From positions 1,050,001 to 1,114,000 of the forward strand of contig NZ_CP133465.1 in NCBI RefSeq assembly GCF_031191185.1: a stretch of 64,000 nt of DNA, in the 5' to 3' direction. The translations under genes and the position numbers were made by a program. Of this stretch, positions 17,700-27,113 are shown piece by piece. Source of the DNA: Prevotella nigrescens. Its GTDB lineage: Bacteria; Bacteroidota; Bacteroidia; Bacteroidales; Bacteroidaceae. Below the pieces are notes generated by a model. The model did no database searches, was not told the DNA's origin, and was given only the letters and a program-made list of their open reading frames with translations. Position 1 is the stretch's first letter. Each line of letters opens with the position of its first letter.

Positions 17700-18737
17700 A
17701 TGAAACAAACAATTTTAGTTACAGGTGGTACAGGATTTATAGGGTCGCATACGACCGTAGAACTGCAGGAAGCAGGCTACGATGTAGTAATAGCAGACAA
17801 TCTTTCAAACTCTAAAATAGAAGTGCTCGACGGTATCGAGAAGATTACGGGCATACGACCTGCCTTTGAAAAGGTGAACCTCGAAGACAAGGAAGCTACC
17901 GAACGTGTATTCCAAAAATATCCCAACATAGAGGGCATTATCCATTTTGCCGCATCGAAAGCAGTGGGCGAAAGCGTTGAAAAGCCATTGATGTACTATC
18001 GTAACAATGTTGTTTCGCTCATCAACCTGTTGGAAATGATGCCTAAATACAACGTCAAGGGCTTTATTTTCTCAAGTTCCTGCACGGTCTACGGACAGCC
18101 AAAACCGGAAAATCTGCCCGTTACGGAAGATGCTCCACACCAGAAAGCCACATCGCCCTATGGCAATACGAAGGAGATAAACGAACAAATTATTTACGAT
18201 TACATACACAGCGGCGCACCCATCAAGAGTATCGTGCTGCGCTATTTCAACCCGATTGGCGCACACCCAACGGCACATATCGGCGAATTGCCCAATGGCG
18301 TGCCCAACAATCTTATCCCTTACGTTACGCAAACAGCAATGGGAATACGCAAGCAACTCACCATTTTCGGCAACGATTACAACACCGAAGACGGCACTTG
18401 CATACGCGACTACATCTATGTGGTAGACCTTGCAAAAGCCCATGTAGCTGCTATGGCACGTGTATTGGACAAGGAAACCGACAAGATTGAATACTTCAAC
18501 ATTGGCACAGGCAGCGGAAACTCTACCCTCGAGATAGTAACCACCTTTGAAAAGGCTACGGGTGTAAAGGTGAACTGGAAGTTCGGACCTCGTCGTGAAG
18601 GCGATATCGAAAAGATTTGGGGCGACTGCACCAAAGCCAACACGGTGTTGGGCTGGAAAGCCGATACGCCATTGGAGGACGTACTCGCCTCAGCGTGGAA
18701 GTGGCAGCAGAAGCTTCGCGAAGACGGCGTAATGTAA
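17700..18737 (+). CDS. galE: UDP-glucose 4-epimerase
   Basis: Interconverts UDP-glucose and UDP-galactose in the cytosol, supplying galactose for surface glycans. The 345 residues show the NAD-binding GGTGFIGSH at the N-terminus, SSSCTVYG near residue 122 with the catalytic serine, the YGNTK proton-transfer motif near 155, and RYFNPIGAHP. It is a single-gene unit. The 774-bp region after it contains array B and other repeats. Confidence 0.96.
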   Translation: MKQTILVTGGTGFIGSHTTVELQEAGYDVVIADNLSNSKIEVLDGIEKITGIRPAFEKVNLEDKEATERVFQKYPNIEGIIHFAASKAVGESVEKPLMYYRNNVVSLINLLEMMPKYNVKGFIFSSSCTVYGQPKPENLPVTEDAPHQKATSPYGNTKEINEQIIYDYIHSGAPIKSIVLRYFNPIGAHPTAHIGELPNGVPNNLIPYVTQTAMGIRKQLTIFGNDYNTEDGTCIRDYIYVVDLAKAHVAAMARVLDKETDKIEYFNIGTGSGNSTLEIVTTFEKATGVKVNWKFGPRREGDIEKIWGDCTKANTVLGWKADTPLEDVLASAWKWQQKLREDGVM

Positions 18738-19003
18738 ACGCTGCCGAAAAGCTCTTCTGCAGGTTTGCTTCCGATGCGTGGTTGCTTCGGTATAACTATG
18801 AAAAAGTCGTTATTTATCGGTGGAAACGGTTTTAATTTGCTTGCTCAAGACAGGTGTAAAGCGACTCTTCAAAGAATAGATAATATAGTAAGAGTATAGA
18901 TTTATCGCGTTCCTGACACCGACAAAGAAGCAGTCTTGCTTAGAAAATATAGTATTCCCAGAAATCTTGTGAACTTTAAAGGGAGATATAGAAAACAGTC
19001 TCG

Positions 19004-19208
19004 GTTTTGTAAAGATAATTCTCTTGAAAAATAATAGCGGCGGTTTCGTATCGTAAAAGCGGTTGTTTTGCATTGCCAAACAACCGCTTTTACGAAGTAA
19101 AACAGCCACTATCGGAATGCAACACAATAGATTTTGCAACAATATTGACAACAAGTAGGTTACAGAAAGTGCTGCCATCATTTTATAAGAAAATTATCTT
19201 TACAAAAC
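19004..19208. mobile_element. MITE-like element with 17-bp terminal inverted repeats
   Basis: GTTTTGTAAAGATAATT at 19004-19020 is the exact reverse complement of 19192-19208, and similarity continues inward for about 20 more bases. The 205-bp interval holds repeat array B and no coding frame of its own. No clear target-site duplication is seen. The same end motif, without the left partner, occurs at array A (11640-11655). A non-autonomous mobile element is the inference; a large stem formed by chance insertion cannot be excluded. Confidence 0.5.
19039..19126. repeat. 22-bp-period tandem array B (class I)
   Basis: Four 22-bp units begin at 19039, 19061, 19083 and 19105, with the same design as arrays A and C. 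Bases 19053-19068 and 19078-19093 form a perfect 16-bp hairpin (GTAAAAGCGGTTGTTT as the left arm). The array lies between the convergent galE and SLC13 genes. Confidence 0.85.
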
Positions 19209-19457
19209 TATAGCCATTTTTCTGCTGAATCATTCTATGTATGCTACGAATATACAGACGAGTCGTAGGTGTGGAATTCCTTCCGTTCTTCATCGCCACG
19301 TTACTTTCTCTTCGGCGTCAGGAACGTGATAAATCATGCCCCTACACGTACAATCCACTCTTTTTCGTGGCTTTTAGCACCTGCCATAAGTAATCAATGA
19401 GAAAGCCGTTTCCCTAATAAAGCTCTGCTGGACCGTCTTTGCACCGAAACAAAACAG
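19209..19457. other. Non-coding stretch with a REP-like segment
   Basis: No gene is seen here. Read on the minus strand, 19320-19352 contains GTAGGGGCATGATTTATCAC, which resembles palindrome-associated intergenic repeats of other genomes, but its complementary arm is absent. The start of the galE-SLC13 gap (18738-19003) shows nothing recognisable. Confidence 0.3.
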
Positions 19458-19491
19458 AAAAGGTCGCAGCCCCGAAAGGTTGCGACCTTTT
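19458..19491 (-). terminator. Terminator of the SLC13 transporter gene
   Basis: AAAAGGTCGCA and TGCGACCTTTT form a perfect 11-bp stem with a 12-base loop and T-runs on both strands, so it can act in either direction. It lies 20 bp after the transporter stop. Confidence 0.8.
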
Positions 19492-19511
19492 ATTCCATGC
19501 ATATGTTTTGA

Positions 19512-20978
19512 TTATCCGAAGACGTGCAACTCGCCCACGAGGAACAAGAGTCCGTAGCCCAGTATGATGGAAATGAGACCGCAGGTAAGACCTGCTTTCA
19601 ACATATCTTTCTGTTCTATCAAACCTGTAGAGTAAGCTATGGCATTTGGAGGAGTAGAGATTGGCAAGCACATAGCAGTAGAAGCGGCTATCGCCACACC
19701 GATAAGCACGGTGCTGGTGCCACCGATAACATCGAGCTTGTTGCCCATTGCACGGCAGACTACCGCCAAAATAGGCATCAGGAGAGCTGCTGTAGCAGTG
19801 TTGGAAATGAAGTTCGACAAGAAGTAACAGATAAGACCAGACACGATGAGAATGACAATAGGACTCCAACTGCCGAACGGAATGCTTTCAATGGCAACAT
19901 CAGCCAATCCGGAACCGTTCATACCAAGACCAAGTGCAAAGCCTCCGGCTACCATCCAGATAACACTCCAGTCGATTTGCTGCAAGTCTTTCGCATTGAT
20001 AACGCCTGTTATGGCGAAGATTCCCATCGGTATCATCGACACCGTGTTTGTGTTGATGCCTGTAACTTCCTTCGGAATAATCCAAAGCAAAATCGTTATG
20101 ATGAAGGTGGCAATTACTACGTACATACGCCAACCACGGTGTATTTCACCCTTAATCTCCAATTCGATGGTTTTCTTGCTGAATGGGAAGAAGTAAAGAA
20201 TTACGCGCCAGCAAATAAGAAGCAAGATAATGACAAGCGGACCCATGATGAGCATCCACTGACCGAAGCTGATTCCTAAGTTCAAACCATCGGGGTCGTT
20301 CAGGAATTTCATCGCAATCATATTCGGAGGAGTACCGATAGGCGTTCCGATACCGCCCAAGTTGGCAGCCAACGGAATAGACATTGTGAGTGCAATGCGT
20401 CCCTTTCCGTTTGCAGGCAACGATGCAAACACCGGTGCCAGGAACGTCAGCATAAGGGCAGCAGTCGCTGTATTTGAAATAAACATCGAGAAAATACCTG
20501 TTATGAATAGGAAACCGAGCAGCACATTCTCGCTCTTGTTTCCGAAAGGACGTATCATATTCTTAGCCAACAGCGTGTCGAGCCCCGACTTCGACGCAGC
20601 AATGGCAAGAATAAAACCAGCCAAGAACAACATAATAATAGGGTCGGCAAACGATGCCATAATATCTTTCGACTTCAACAGTTCCCCTATTCCATCGCCT
20701 TTGAACACATTGAACGAGTTCTCCGACACGGTTACACACATTATAGTCATAATAGCCAACGACGTTGCCCACGCGGGAATGCACTCGGTTAGCCAAGAAA
20801 GCGTTGCAAAAACAAAGATGGCAATGATACGTTGCTGCACAACGGTGAGTCCATCAATATCGAACACTGAGATGGGAAGGTTCCAGACTATGGCTGTTAT
20901 CAGCACAATTCCTAAGAGCTGCCATACTTTCTTCATCTCGATGTGGGTAGACAGCGTGTTTAAATTACTCTCTGACAT
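19512..20978 (-). CDS. SLC13/DASS family carboxylate transporter
   Basis: The 488-residue inner-membrane protein has about 11-12 membrane segments. It carries both copies of the signature, SNTATAALMLTF near residue 165 and SNTATAALLMPI near 395, which form the sodium and dicarboxylate sites in VcINDY. The PIGTPPNMIAM and LPISTPPNAIAYS loops are also conserved. Sodium-coupled uptake of succinate or a related acid is the likely role. It is a single-gene unit with its own terminator. Confidence 0.92.
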   Translation of the reverse strand: MSESNLNTLSTHIEMKKVWQLLGIVLITAIVWNLPISVFDIDGLTVVQQRIIAIFVFATLSWLTECIPAWATSLAIMTIMCVTVSENSFNVFKGDGIGELLKSKDIMASFADPIIMLFLAGFILAIAASKSGLDTLLAKNMIRPFGNKSENVLLGFLFITGIFSMFISNTATAALMLTFLAPVFASLPANGKGRIALTMSIPLAANLGGIGTPIGTPPNMIAMKFLNDPDGLNLGISFGQWMLIMGPLVIILLLICWRVILYFFPFSKKTIELEIKGEIHRGWRMYVVIATFIITILLWIIPKEVTGINTNTVSMIPMGIFAITGVINAKDLQQIDWSVIWMVAGGFALGLGMNGSGLADVAIESIPFGSWSPIVILIVSGLICYFLSNFISNTATAALLMPILAVVCRAMGNKLDVIGGTSTVLIGVAIAASTAMCLPISTPPNAIAYSTGLIEQKDMLKAGLTCGLISIILGYGLLFLVGELHVFG

Positions 20979-21084
20979 GATAAAAATCTACTTAAATTAA
21001 TAATGATTGTTTATTATAGTTACTTAAATTGGCTACTAAATTACGAAAAAGTTTCTATTTTTACAAAAATCGAAACATTTTTTG

Positions 21085-21092
21085 TACTTTTG
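21085..21092 (+). promoter_or_regulatory. Promoter -7 element of the ABC binding-protein gene
   Basis: TACTTTTG lies 20 bp before the chosen start codon. An upstream in-frame ATG at 21082 would place the promoter inside the gene, so the later start is preferred. Confidence 0.55.
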
Positions 21093-21111
21093 TCGAAAAT
21101 ATTCTTTCACT

Positions 21112-22230
21112 ATGCGAAAATCATTGGTTCTATACCTCTTATTATTAAGCTTGTGCTTCGGTTGTGGCAACAACAAAGCCAAAATGGCGAATACCAATGC
21201 TCCAACAGACAGCACATTGATATTGAAATATGCCGAGAATATAAAAATGGAACGTACTCCCGACGGCATTAAGGTAACGCTTGCCAACCCTTGGAAAAAG
21301 GGAGAGACACTGCACACCTACTATTTGGTGGAAGATGCAAGCAAGGCCGACAAGCCTGCAAACGGCACTCTTGTGCAAATACCTATACGTCGAGGCGTCT
21401 TCTTTACTACAGCACACGCCAACCTAATGGAAATGTTGGGCGCACAAAAATCCATTGCCGGCGTTGCCGATGCGAAGTACATGCTGATACCCGACGTACA
21501 AAAACGACTTCAGATAAAGACGATTACCGATTGTGGCGACGGTATGAAGCCCGACATAGAGAAGATAATCGACATTAAACCCGACGGTTTGCTGCTCTCT
21601 CCGTTCGAGAACAGCGGTGGCTACGGCAAATTAGACGAACTTAAAATCCCTATTATCGAATGTGCGGAATATATGGAAACCTCTGCATTGGGGCGTGCCG
21701 AATGGATTAAATTCTATGGTATTCTGTTCGGTTGTCAGCAGTCTGCCGACTCATTATTCAAGGTAGTGGAAAGCAACTACCTTGCTTTGAAAGCCAAGGC
21801 AAAGAGTTCCAAGCAAACGCTTTCGGTGCTACCCGACCGCAAGACAGGCAGCGTGTGGTATATGCCGGGCGGCAAAAGCAGCGTGGGCTTGCTCTATAAA
21901 GATGCCAACGGCAAGTATGCTTTTGCCGACAACAACAAGAGCGGAAGTCTTGCACTGCCTTTTGAAACCGTGCTGGACAAAGCCGGGCAGGCTGACTTCT
22001 GGATTTTCAGCTACTACGGCGACTTCAATAAGCAGCAACTCCTATCCGAATACCAAGGCTACACGGCATTAAAGCCTTTCAAGACAGGCGAAATCTACGG
22101 CTGTCAGGTAGACAAAACACCCTATTTCGAGGAGGTTAGCTGGCGTCCGGACTGGCTTTTGTCAGACCTTATCCAACTCTTCCACCCCGATTTAAGGTCT
22201 GGTTCAATGCGTTACTACCACCGTTTATAA
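21112..22230 (+). CDS. ABC transporter substrate-binding lipoprotein (siderophore/B12 class)
   Basis: The 372-residue protein begins with a lipoprotein signal (MRKSLVLYLLLLSLCFGC). A FecB/BtuF-like fold follows, with TTAHANLMEMLGAQKSIAGV and IDIKPDGLLLSPFENSGG. It would deliver an iron chelate or cobalamin to the permease encoded 23 bp downstream. Which substrate cannot be settled; the presence elsewhere in the window of a probable B12 receptor set makes cobalamin a reasonable guess. No ATPase gene is next to it. Confidence 0.88.
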   Translation: MRKSLVLYLLLLSLCFGCGNNKAKMANTNAPTDSTLILKYAENIKMERTPDGIKVTLANPWKKGETLHTYYLVEDASKADKPANGTLVQIPIRRGVFFTTAHANLMEMLGAQKSIAGVADAKYMLIPDVQKRLQIKTITDCGDGMKPDIEKIIDIKPDGLLLSPFENSGGYGKLDELKIPIIECAEYMETSALGRAEWIKFYGILFGCQQSADSLFKVVESNYLALKAKAKSSKQTLSVLPDRKTGSVWYMPGGKSSVGLLYKDANGKYAFADNNKSGSLALPFETVLDKAGQADFWIFSYYGDFNKQQLLSEYQGYTALKPFKTGEIYGCQVDKTPYFEEVSWRPDWLLSDLIQLFHPDLRSGSMRYYHRL

Positions 22231-22253
22231 AGTCGGCAGAATCCTTTCTGACA

Positions 22254-23267
22254 ATGAAAAAGAATTCTTGGGCGTTTGTTCTGCTGCCACTTGGCATCGT
22301 TATTCTGTTCTTACTGAACCTCTATATCGGTTCGGTACGCATTCCGTTTAACGACATTGTGGATATTTTCTTAGGGCGATTTGAAGGCAAGGAGAGTTGG
22401 CGTTTCATCGTTTTAGAGAACCGTTTGCCGCAAGCTATTACGGCAATGTTCTGCGGCGGCGCACTTGCAGTAAGCGGTTTGATGCTGCAAACCGCCTTCC
22501 GAAATCCATTGGCAGGTCCCGACGTGTTCGGTATCAATGCAGGAGCAGGCTTGGGCGTGGCACTCGTAATGCTGCTTTTGGGCGGCAATGTGTCTACGGT
22601 TTTGTTCTCGGTATCGGGCTTTATGGCGGTGCTGGTTGCAGCTTTTGCAGGCGCAATGGCAGTAACGGCACTGATATTCTTCTTCTCGCTTATCATCAGA
22701 AACAGCGTCTTGCTGCTCATCATCGGCATTATGGTAGGCTATATGTCATCGTCCGTAGTGTCGTTGCTCAACTTCTTTGCCACCGAAGAAGGCGTAAAAA
22801 GCTACATGATATGGGGTATGGGCAATTTCGGAGGCGTATCTATGGAACACATTCCTGTGTTTATGGCGATTGTCAGCATAGGCATTTTCTGCTCTCTGCT
22901 ACTGATGAAGCCGCTCAACGCCTTGCTGCTTGGAGCGCAATATGCCGAAAGTTTGGGCATCAACACACGCCGAACACGCAACTATCTGCTCGTTGTTACA
23001 GGTTTGCTGGCAGCCATTACCACTGCTTTTTGCGGTCCAATAGGTTTCATTGGCTTGGCTGTTCCCCACATTGCGCGCCTCTTGCTGACCACCGAAAATC
23101 ATCGTTTGCTGCTGCCTTCTACCATTCTCAGCGGTGCGTTGATAGCTCTTTTCTGCAACCTTATTTGCTATTTACCTGGCGAAGGCGGTATTATTCCACT
23201 CAATGCGGTAACGCCTTTAATCGGTGCACCCGTAGTAATTTATGTACTTATGAAGTCGAAAGGTTAG
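22254..23267 (+). CDS. FecCD/BtuC-type ABC transporter permease
   Basis: A 337-residue inner-membrane protein with about ten membrane segments. It has the FecCD hallmarks ENRLPQAITAMFCGGALAVS, GLMLQTAFRNPLAGPDVFG and GPIGFIGLAVPHIARLL. It pairs with the upstream binding lipoprotein. The operon ends here: the next gene is an unrelated uracil permease with its own promoter, so the ATP-binding subunit must be encoded elsewhere or shared. Confidence 0.93.
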   Translation: MKKNSWAFVLLPLGIVILFLLNLYIGSVRIPFNDIVDIFLGRFEGKESWRFIVLENRLPQAITAMFCGGALAVSGLMLQTAFRNPLAGPDVFGINAGAGLGVALVMLLLGGNVSTVLFSVSGFMAVLVAAFAGAMAVTALIFFFSLIIRNSVLLLIIGIMVGYMSSSVVSLLNFFATEEGVKSYMIWGMGNFGGVSMEHIPVFMAIVSIGIFCSLLLMKPLNALLLGAQYAESLGINTRRTRNYLLVVTGLLAAITTAFCGPIGFIGLAVPHIARLLLTTENHRLLLPSTILSGALIALFCNLICYLPGEGGIIPLNAVTPLIGAPVVIYVLMKSKG

Positions 23268-23296
23268 CAAAACCCACAGAAAAATAATTCAATAGC

Positions 23297-23328
23297 TTTT
23301 AGCAGTTGGATTATTTTTTGTAGCTTTG
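23297..23328 (+). promoter_or_regulatory. Promoter of uraA
   Basis: TTTT at 23297-23300 and TAGCTTTG at 23321-23328 are separated by 20 bp. The uracil permease start follows 49 bp downstream. Confidence 0.55.
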
Positions 23329-23377
23329 CAAACAAAATCGGTAGTGGAAGCTATGCGGTTAATCTAATTTAATAACA

Positions 23378-24586
23378 ATGAACACAACTAATTTATCACC
23401 ATTCAGACGAACAGTAGTAGGCGTACAATTCCTTTTCGTGGCTTTTGGCGCAACTGTCCTCGTTCCGTTGCTCGTTGGGCTCGACCCTGCCACAGCCCTT
23501 TTCACGGCAGGTATCGGAACTTTCATTTTCCATTTAACCACAAAAGGCAAGGTGCCTATCTTTCTTGGGTCGTCGTTTGCTTTCATTGCACCAATCATTA
23601 AAGCCTCGGAGCAGTGGGGAATGCCTGGCACATTGGCAGGTATCATTGGCGTTTCGCTGGTCTATTTCCTTATGTCGGCACTCATTAAATGGCAAGGCAG
23701 GAAGCTGCTAAACAAACTTTTTCCACCTGTCGTGATAGGTCCTGTCATCATCTTGATTGGTCTTTCGCTCTCGAGTTCGGCAGTAGATATGGCTAAGAAC
23801 AACTGGCTTTTGGCTGGCATCTCGCTTACAGTGGCTATCTTGGTGCTTACTTTGGGAAAAGGACTCATCAAGCTCGTGCCCGTAGTTTGTGGCATTGTAG
23901 TGGGCTATATCGCAGCGGTTTGTATGGGAGAAGTAGACTTCACGAACGTGGCAGCTGCACCTTGGTTTGCATTACCGCCTGCATTGGCTGACTTCCACTT
24001 GCCACAATTTGCCTGGGAACCCTTCCTTTTCATGATTCCAGTAGCCATTGCACCCGTTATTGAGCATATCGGCGACGTTTATGTGGTAGGAGCTGTGGCA
24101 CAGAAAGACTTCGTAAAAGACCCCGGACTGCACCGAACAATGCTCGGCGACGGCTTGGCTTGTCTTGCAGCAAGCTTCTTCGGTGGTCCTCCTGTTACGA
24201 CTTACAGCGAAGTTACAGGTGCTATGAGCATCACAAAAATCACTCAACCACAGGTAATTCGCATTTCGGCAGCCACTGCCATCATCTTTTCGGTAATCGG
24301 AAAGCTCAGTGCCTTGCTGCAAAGCATACCTGCAGCCGTGCTTGGTGGCATTATGTTGCTGCTCTTTGGTACCATCGCTTCGGTGGGCATACAGAACCTT
24401 ATACAGCACAAAGTGAACTTGAACCACACCCGAAACACCATCATTATTTCGGTAACGCTGACCATTGGTATTGGCGGTGCTATCCTTACTTATGGCAATT
24501 TCGCCATGAGCGGCATCGGTCTGTCGGCTATTGTAGGTGTACTTCTTAACCTTGTGCTTCCACACCCAAAAGAAGAAGACATATAA
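23378..24586 (+). CDS. uraA: Uracil permease, NCS2 family
   Basis: The 402-residue membrane protein has 14 expected segments. GSSFAFIAPI in segment 3, VIEHIGDVYVVG near residue 230 (with the substrate-binding glutamate) and GGPPVTTYSEVTGAM near 268 match UraA closely. It imports uracil with protons. It is transcribed alone, with its own promoter and terminator. Confidence 0.93.
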   Translation: MNTTNLSPFRRTVVGVQFLFVAFGATVLVPLLVGLDPATALFTAGIGTFIFHLTTKGKVPIFLGSSFAFIAPIIKASEQWGMPGTLAGIIGVSLVYFLMSALIKWQGRKLLNKLFPPVVIGPVIILIGLSLSSSAVDMAKNNWLLAGISLTVAILVLTLGKGLIKLVPVVCGIVVGYIAAVCMGEVDFTNVAAAPWFALPPALADFHLPQFAWEPFLFMIPVAIAPVIEHIGDVYVVGAVAQKDFVKDPGLHRTMLGDGLACLAASFFGGPPVTTYSEVTGAMSITKITQPQVIRISAATAIIFSVIGKLSALLQSIPAAVLGGIMLLLFGTIASVGIQNLIQHKVNLNHTRNTIIISVTLTIGIGGAILTYGNFAMSGIGLSAIVGVLLNLVLPHPKEEDI

Positions 24587-24635
24587 AGAATAATGGTTTA
24601 TAAAGGTTTGTTTGCCACAAATAAAAAGTAACCTT

Positions 24636-24676
24636 GCGGGACAGCTGTGCAAAAACACGGTTGTCTCCGCTTTTTT
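24636..24676 (+). terminator. Terminator of uraA
   Basis: GCGGGACAGCTGTG pairs with CACGGTTGTCTCCGC with one bulge and a few mismatches, followed by six T. It lies 50 bp after the stop. The remainder of the 24587-24862 gap holds one perfect palindrome, TACTGATA-TC-TATCAGTA at 24800-24817, and no gene. Confidence 0.7.
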
Positions 24677-24862
24677 AAGACACTACCAAGTTTTTATCGG
24701 ACATCAATAATCCTGATAAACCAGTATGCGGTAGATGATTTGGGTAACGAATACGATTGTACAATACAATTTTCATCAATTTTTTGTAATAAAGAATTGT
24801 ACTGATATCTATCAGTAGATTGAGTTTTAAAGATGTGAAATTCTTGCTAAAGGGGGGCTTTG

Positions 24863-26341
24863 TTAGAATCGGGTATAGATAAAAGGTTGGATGTTGTTTT
24901 GGCTTAGATTAATGACAAGCTGCAAGACAAACAGGAAGATTACCAATTTTGCCAGCCACGGTAGTGAGATGAACTTTTGCCGGAGCCACTTGTAGTCGTT
25001 CTGGCGAATGGAATGCAGTTCCAAGCTTACTGTTAATAGCATTATCCACAGTAGGCGAGCGTTAATGAAATTCTGGAAATCTACGAAATGCAAGTCGGTA
25101 AAAATCTTGCCGATAATGCTAAAAGCCGTGTGAACGTCGTACGAGCGGAAGAATATCCACGCAACAGATACGTAGGCGAAAGTTATTGTCCAACAGAAAA
25201 TCTTCACATATATTGTGTCGGGAACTTTATTGAGACCTCTGTTGCGAGCGAACTTATGGACTGCTAAACCGATACCGTGCAGGATTCCCCACAACACGAA
25301 CATACCCGATGCGCCGTGCCACAGTCCTGCCACTATCATTGTTATGAAAGTGTTCCGATAAGTCTTTAACTCGCCTTTTCGGTTTCCACCCAATGGTATA
25401 TAAACATAATCGCGGAACCATTGCGAAAGCGTGATGTGCCAACGATGCCAGAACTCCGTCAGATTCAGACTCTGATACGGAGAGTTGAAGTTGTTAGGCA
25501 GCTGGAAGCCCATAAGTGCTGCAATGCCAATCGCCATATCGCTATAACCCGAAAAATCGCAATAGATTTGCAAAGTAAAGCCTAAGACACCCATTAAGTT
25601 CTCGAAACCCGTGTAAGCCAATGGGTCTGCAAATATCCAATTGTTATATTGCGCCAAGTAATCGGCTACCAATGCTTTCTTCAGCAAGCCACAGATAATG
25701 AGCCACAGACCCGTATTTATGAGTTGCTTATTGTTTGGTTGCGGTGCATCTATTTGTGGAATTAAAATCTTGGCACGTGTAATTGGACCTGCTATCAGCA
25801 ACGGAAAGAAAGTAAGATAAAAGGTGTATTCCAGCAAACCCGTCGTCTTGGGGAAACGCTCTTTATACACATCGACCGTGTAGCTAATGGCTTGGAAGGT
25901 ATAGAACGAAATACCGATGGGCAACAACAGCTGCAAAGGCGCGAAATTGCTTTGCAGCAGATGATTTAAAATATCGAGTGTGAAATTGGTGTACTTATAG
26001 TAAAGCAGCGGTAAAAGTTCAATCAGGATAACGAGCGAAAGCCCTATTCTGCGTGGTTTTCCACGCCGTAACCGCATCATCTTCTTGGTCAGGAACCATG
26101 AAAGTAATGTTGTTATGGGCAGCAAAACCATCAGAGCACCGTTCGCTTTATAGGCAAAAAGCAATCCGAAAAGTACGACATAGGCTTTCAGCCACGCCTT
26201 TCTATAATGGTTTATATAGAGATAAACCGCAAAAAAAACAAGAAAGGCAACCATAAACGACAGCGTGCAGAACGACCAATCCTTATTGGGGGTAGTCAAA
26301 AAGGAAAGCAATGCGTTTATTGTCTGCTGTAAATCTATCAT
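24863..26341 (-). CDS. MBOAT family O-acyltransferase (AlgI/DltB-like)
   Basis: A 492-residue inner-membrane protein with about 11 segments. The region from EFWHRWHITLSQWFRDY to YIPLGGN and the motif GLWHGASGMFVLWG, which contains the catalytic histidine, define the AlgI-type MBOAT group. Such proteins pass acyl groups across the membrane, usually to an exported polysaccharide through a partner esterase-like protein. That partner is encoded 8 bp upstream (SGNH protein). The acceptor polymer is unknown. Confidence 0.92.
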   Translation of the reverse strand: MIDLQQTINALLSFLTTPNKDWSFCTLSFMVAFLVFFAVYLYINHYRKAWLKAYVVLFGLLFAYKANGALMVLLPITTLLSWFLTKKMMRLRRGKPRRIGLSLVILIELLPLLYYKYTNFTLDILNHLLQSNFAPLQLLLPIGISFYTFQAISYTVDVYKERFPKTTGLLEYTFYLTFFPLLIAGPITRAKILIPQIDAPQPNNKQLINTGLWLIICGLLKKALVADYLAQYNNWIFADPLAYTGFENLMGVLGFTLQIYCDFSGYSDMAIGIAALMGFQLPNNFNSPYQSLNLTEFWHRWHITLSQWFRDYVYIPLGGNRKGELKTYRNTFITMIVAGLWHGASGMFVLWGILHGIGLAVHKFARNRGLNKVPDTIYVKIFCWTITFAYVSVAWIFFRSYDVHTAFSIIGKIFTDLHFVDFQNFINARLLWIMLLTVSLELHSIRQNDYKWLRQKFISLPWLAKLVIFLFVLQLVINLSQNNIQPFIYTRF

Positions 26342-26349
26342 TTATCCTA

Positions 26350-27108
26350 CTAAAATCCCTTGAAAGAAGGTTGTAAAAGTTTTGTATTCGTTGCCTTATG
26401 GTGTTGTTGAGGAGTTTTCAGCACTACGGGATAAGCCGCTTTTGAACTTCCCATAAATGCAGCAACCTTGTTCAACCACAACGCAGCAGCCTTCCAAGTT
26501 GGGTGATAACGGTCGGGACCGCGCTTCAATTTCAATCCTCTACTGTCAAAGAAGCAACCTTGTCTCGTATGCTTCTTCATCAAATTGATAATTCCTGTGT
26601 CGCCATTCCAGCTTGCAGGACTTATCCAAACGTAAGGATAGTTGCCCAATTTCGCTACTATCGCCTTTATATTCGCCTCTCTTGCATCTAAATCGTTAAT
26701 GAAAAGCTCGTTGCTACCCAAGCAAAGCAAGATGTAAGTAGGCTTATACTGCTTTATGAAATGCTCTATCGTTTGCGAATTTGCCCACTTTTCGGTGGTA
26801 GAACCATACCAAATAACGGTGTAGAGCTTGTGTCCGTTCGCTCCAGCATAGTCGCCGAGTTGTCGAGACAAGCCTTCTACCATCGAATCGCCTATGAATA
26901 AAAACGTCTGATTGCGCCTATACTGCTTCTTTTCCTTTCGCTTAGCAAGTGCAACCGAATCGGTTTTATCAGCTTTTCGCAGTTGTGTAAGGTTGATTTT
27001 CTTCAGCGAGAACTTGCCAAAAGATACTTCTCCCGGCACAACTGCATAGCCTATGACGATTGCCAACACGACAACCAACAGCAGAAAAATCTTGCTTTGC
27101 TCGCGCAC
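26350..27108 (-). CDS. Membrane-anchored SGNH/GDSL-type hydrolase or acetyltransferase partner
   Basis: A 252-residue protein with an N-terminal signal anchor (IFLLLVVVLAIVIGYAVV). A basic linker follows, then an SGNH domain with FIGDSMVEGL, LCLGSNELF and the DRYHPTW motif holding the catalytic Asp and His. It begins 5 bp after xth and ends 8 bp before the MBOAT gene. By analogy with AlgX/AlgJ and PatB pairs it probably completes acyl transfer to a glycan in the periplasm. Confidence 0.85.
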   Translation of the reverse strand: MREQSKIFLLLVVVLAIVIGYAVVPGEVSFGKFSLKKINLTQLRKADKTDSVALAKRKEKKQYRRNQTFLFIGDSMVEGLSRQLGDYAGANGHKLYTVIWYGSTTEKWANSQTIEHFIKQYKPTYILLCLGSNELFINDLDAREANIKAIVAKLGNYPYVWISPASWNGDTGIINLMKKHTRQGCFFDSRGLKLKRGPDRYHPTWKAAALWLNKVAAFMGSSKAAYPVVLKTPQQHHKATNTKLLQPSFKGF

Positions 27109-27113
27109 TCTGC

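Noticed and set aside
18810..19181. Minus-strand frame of 123 codons
   Set aside because: It is produced by array B and its flanks; there is no start signal or recognised domain.
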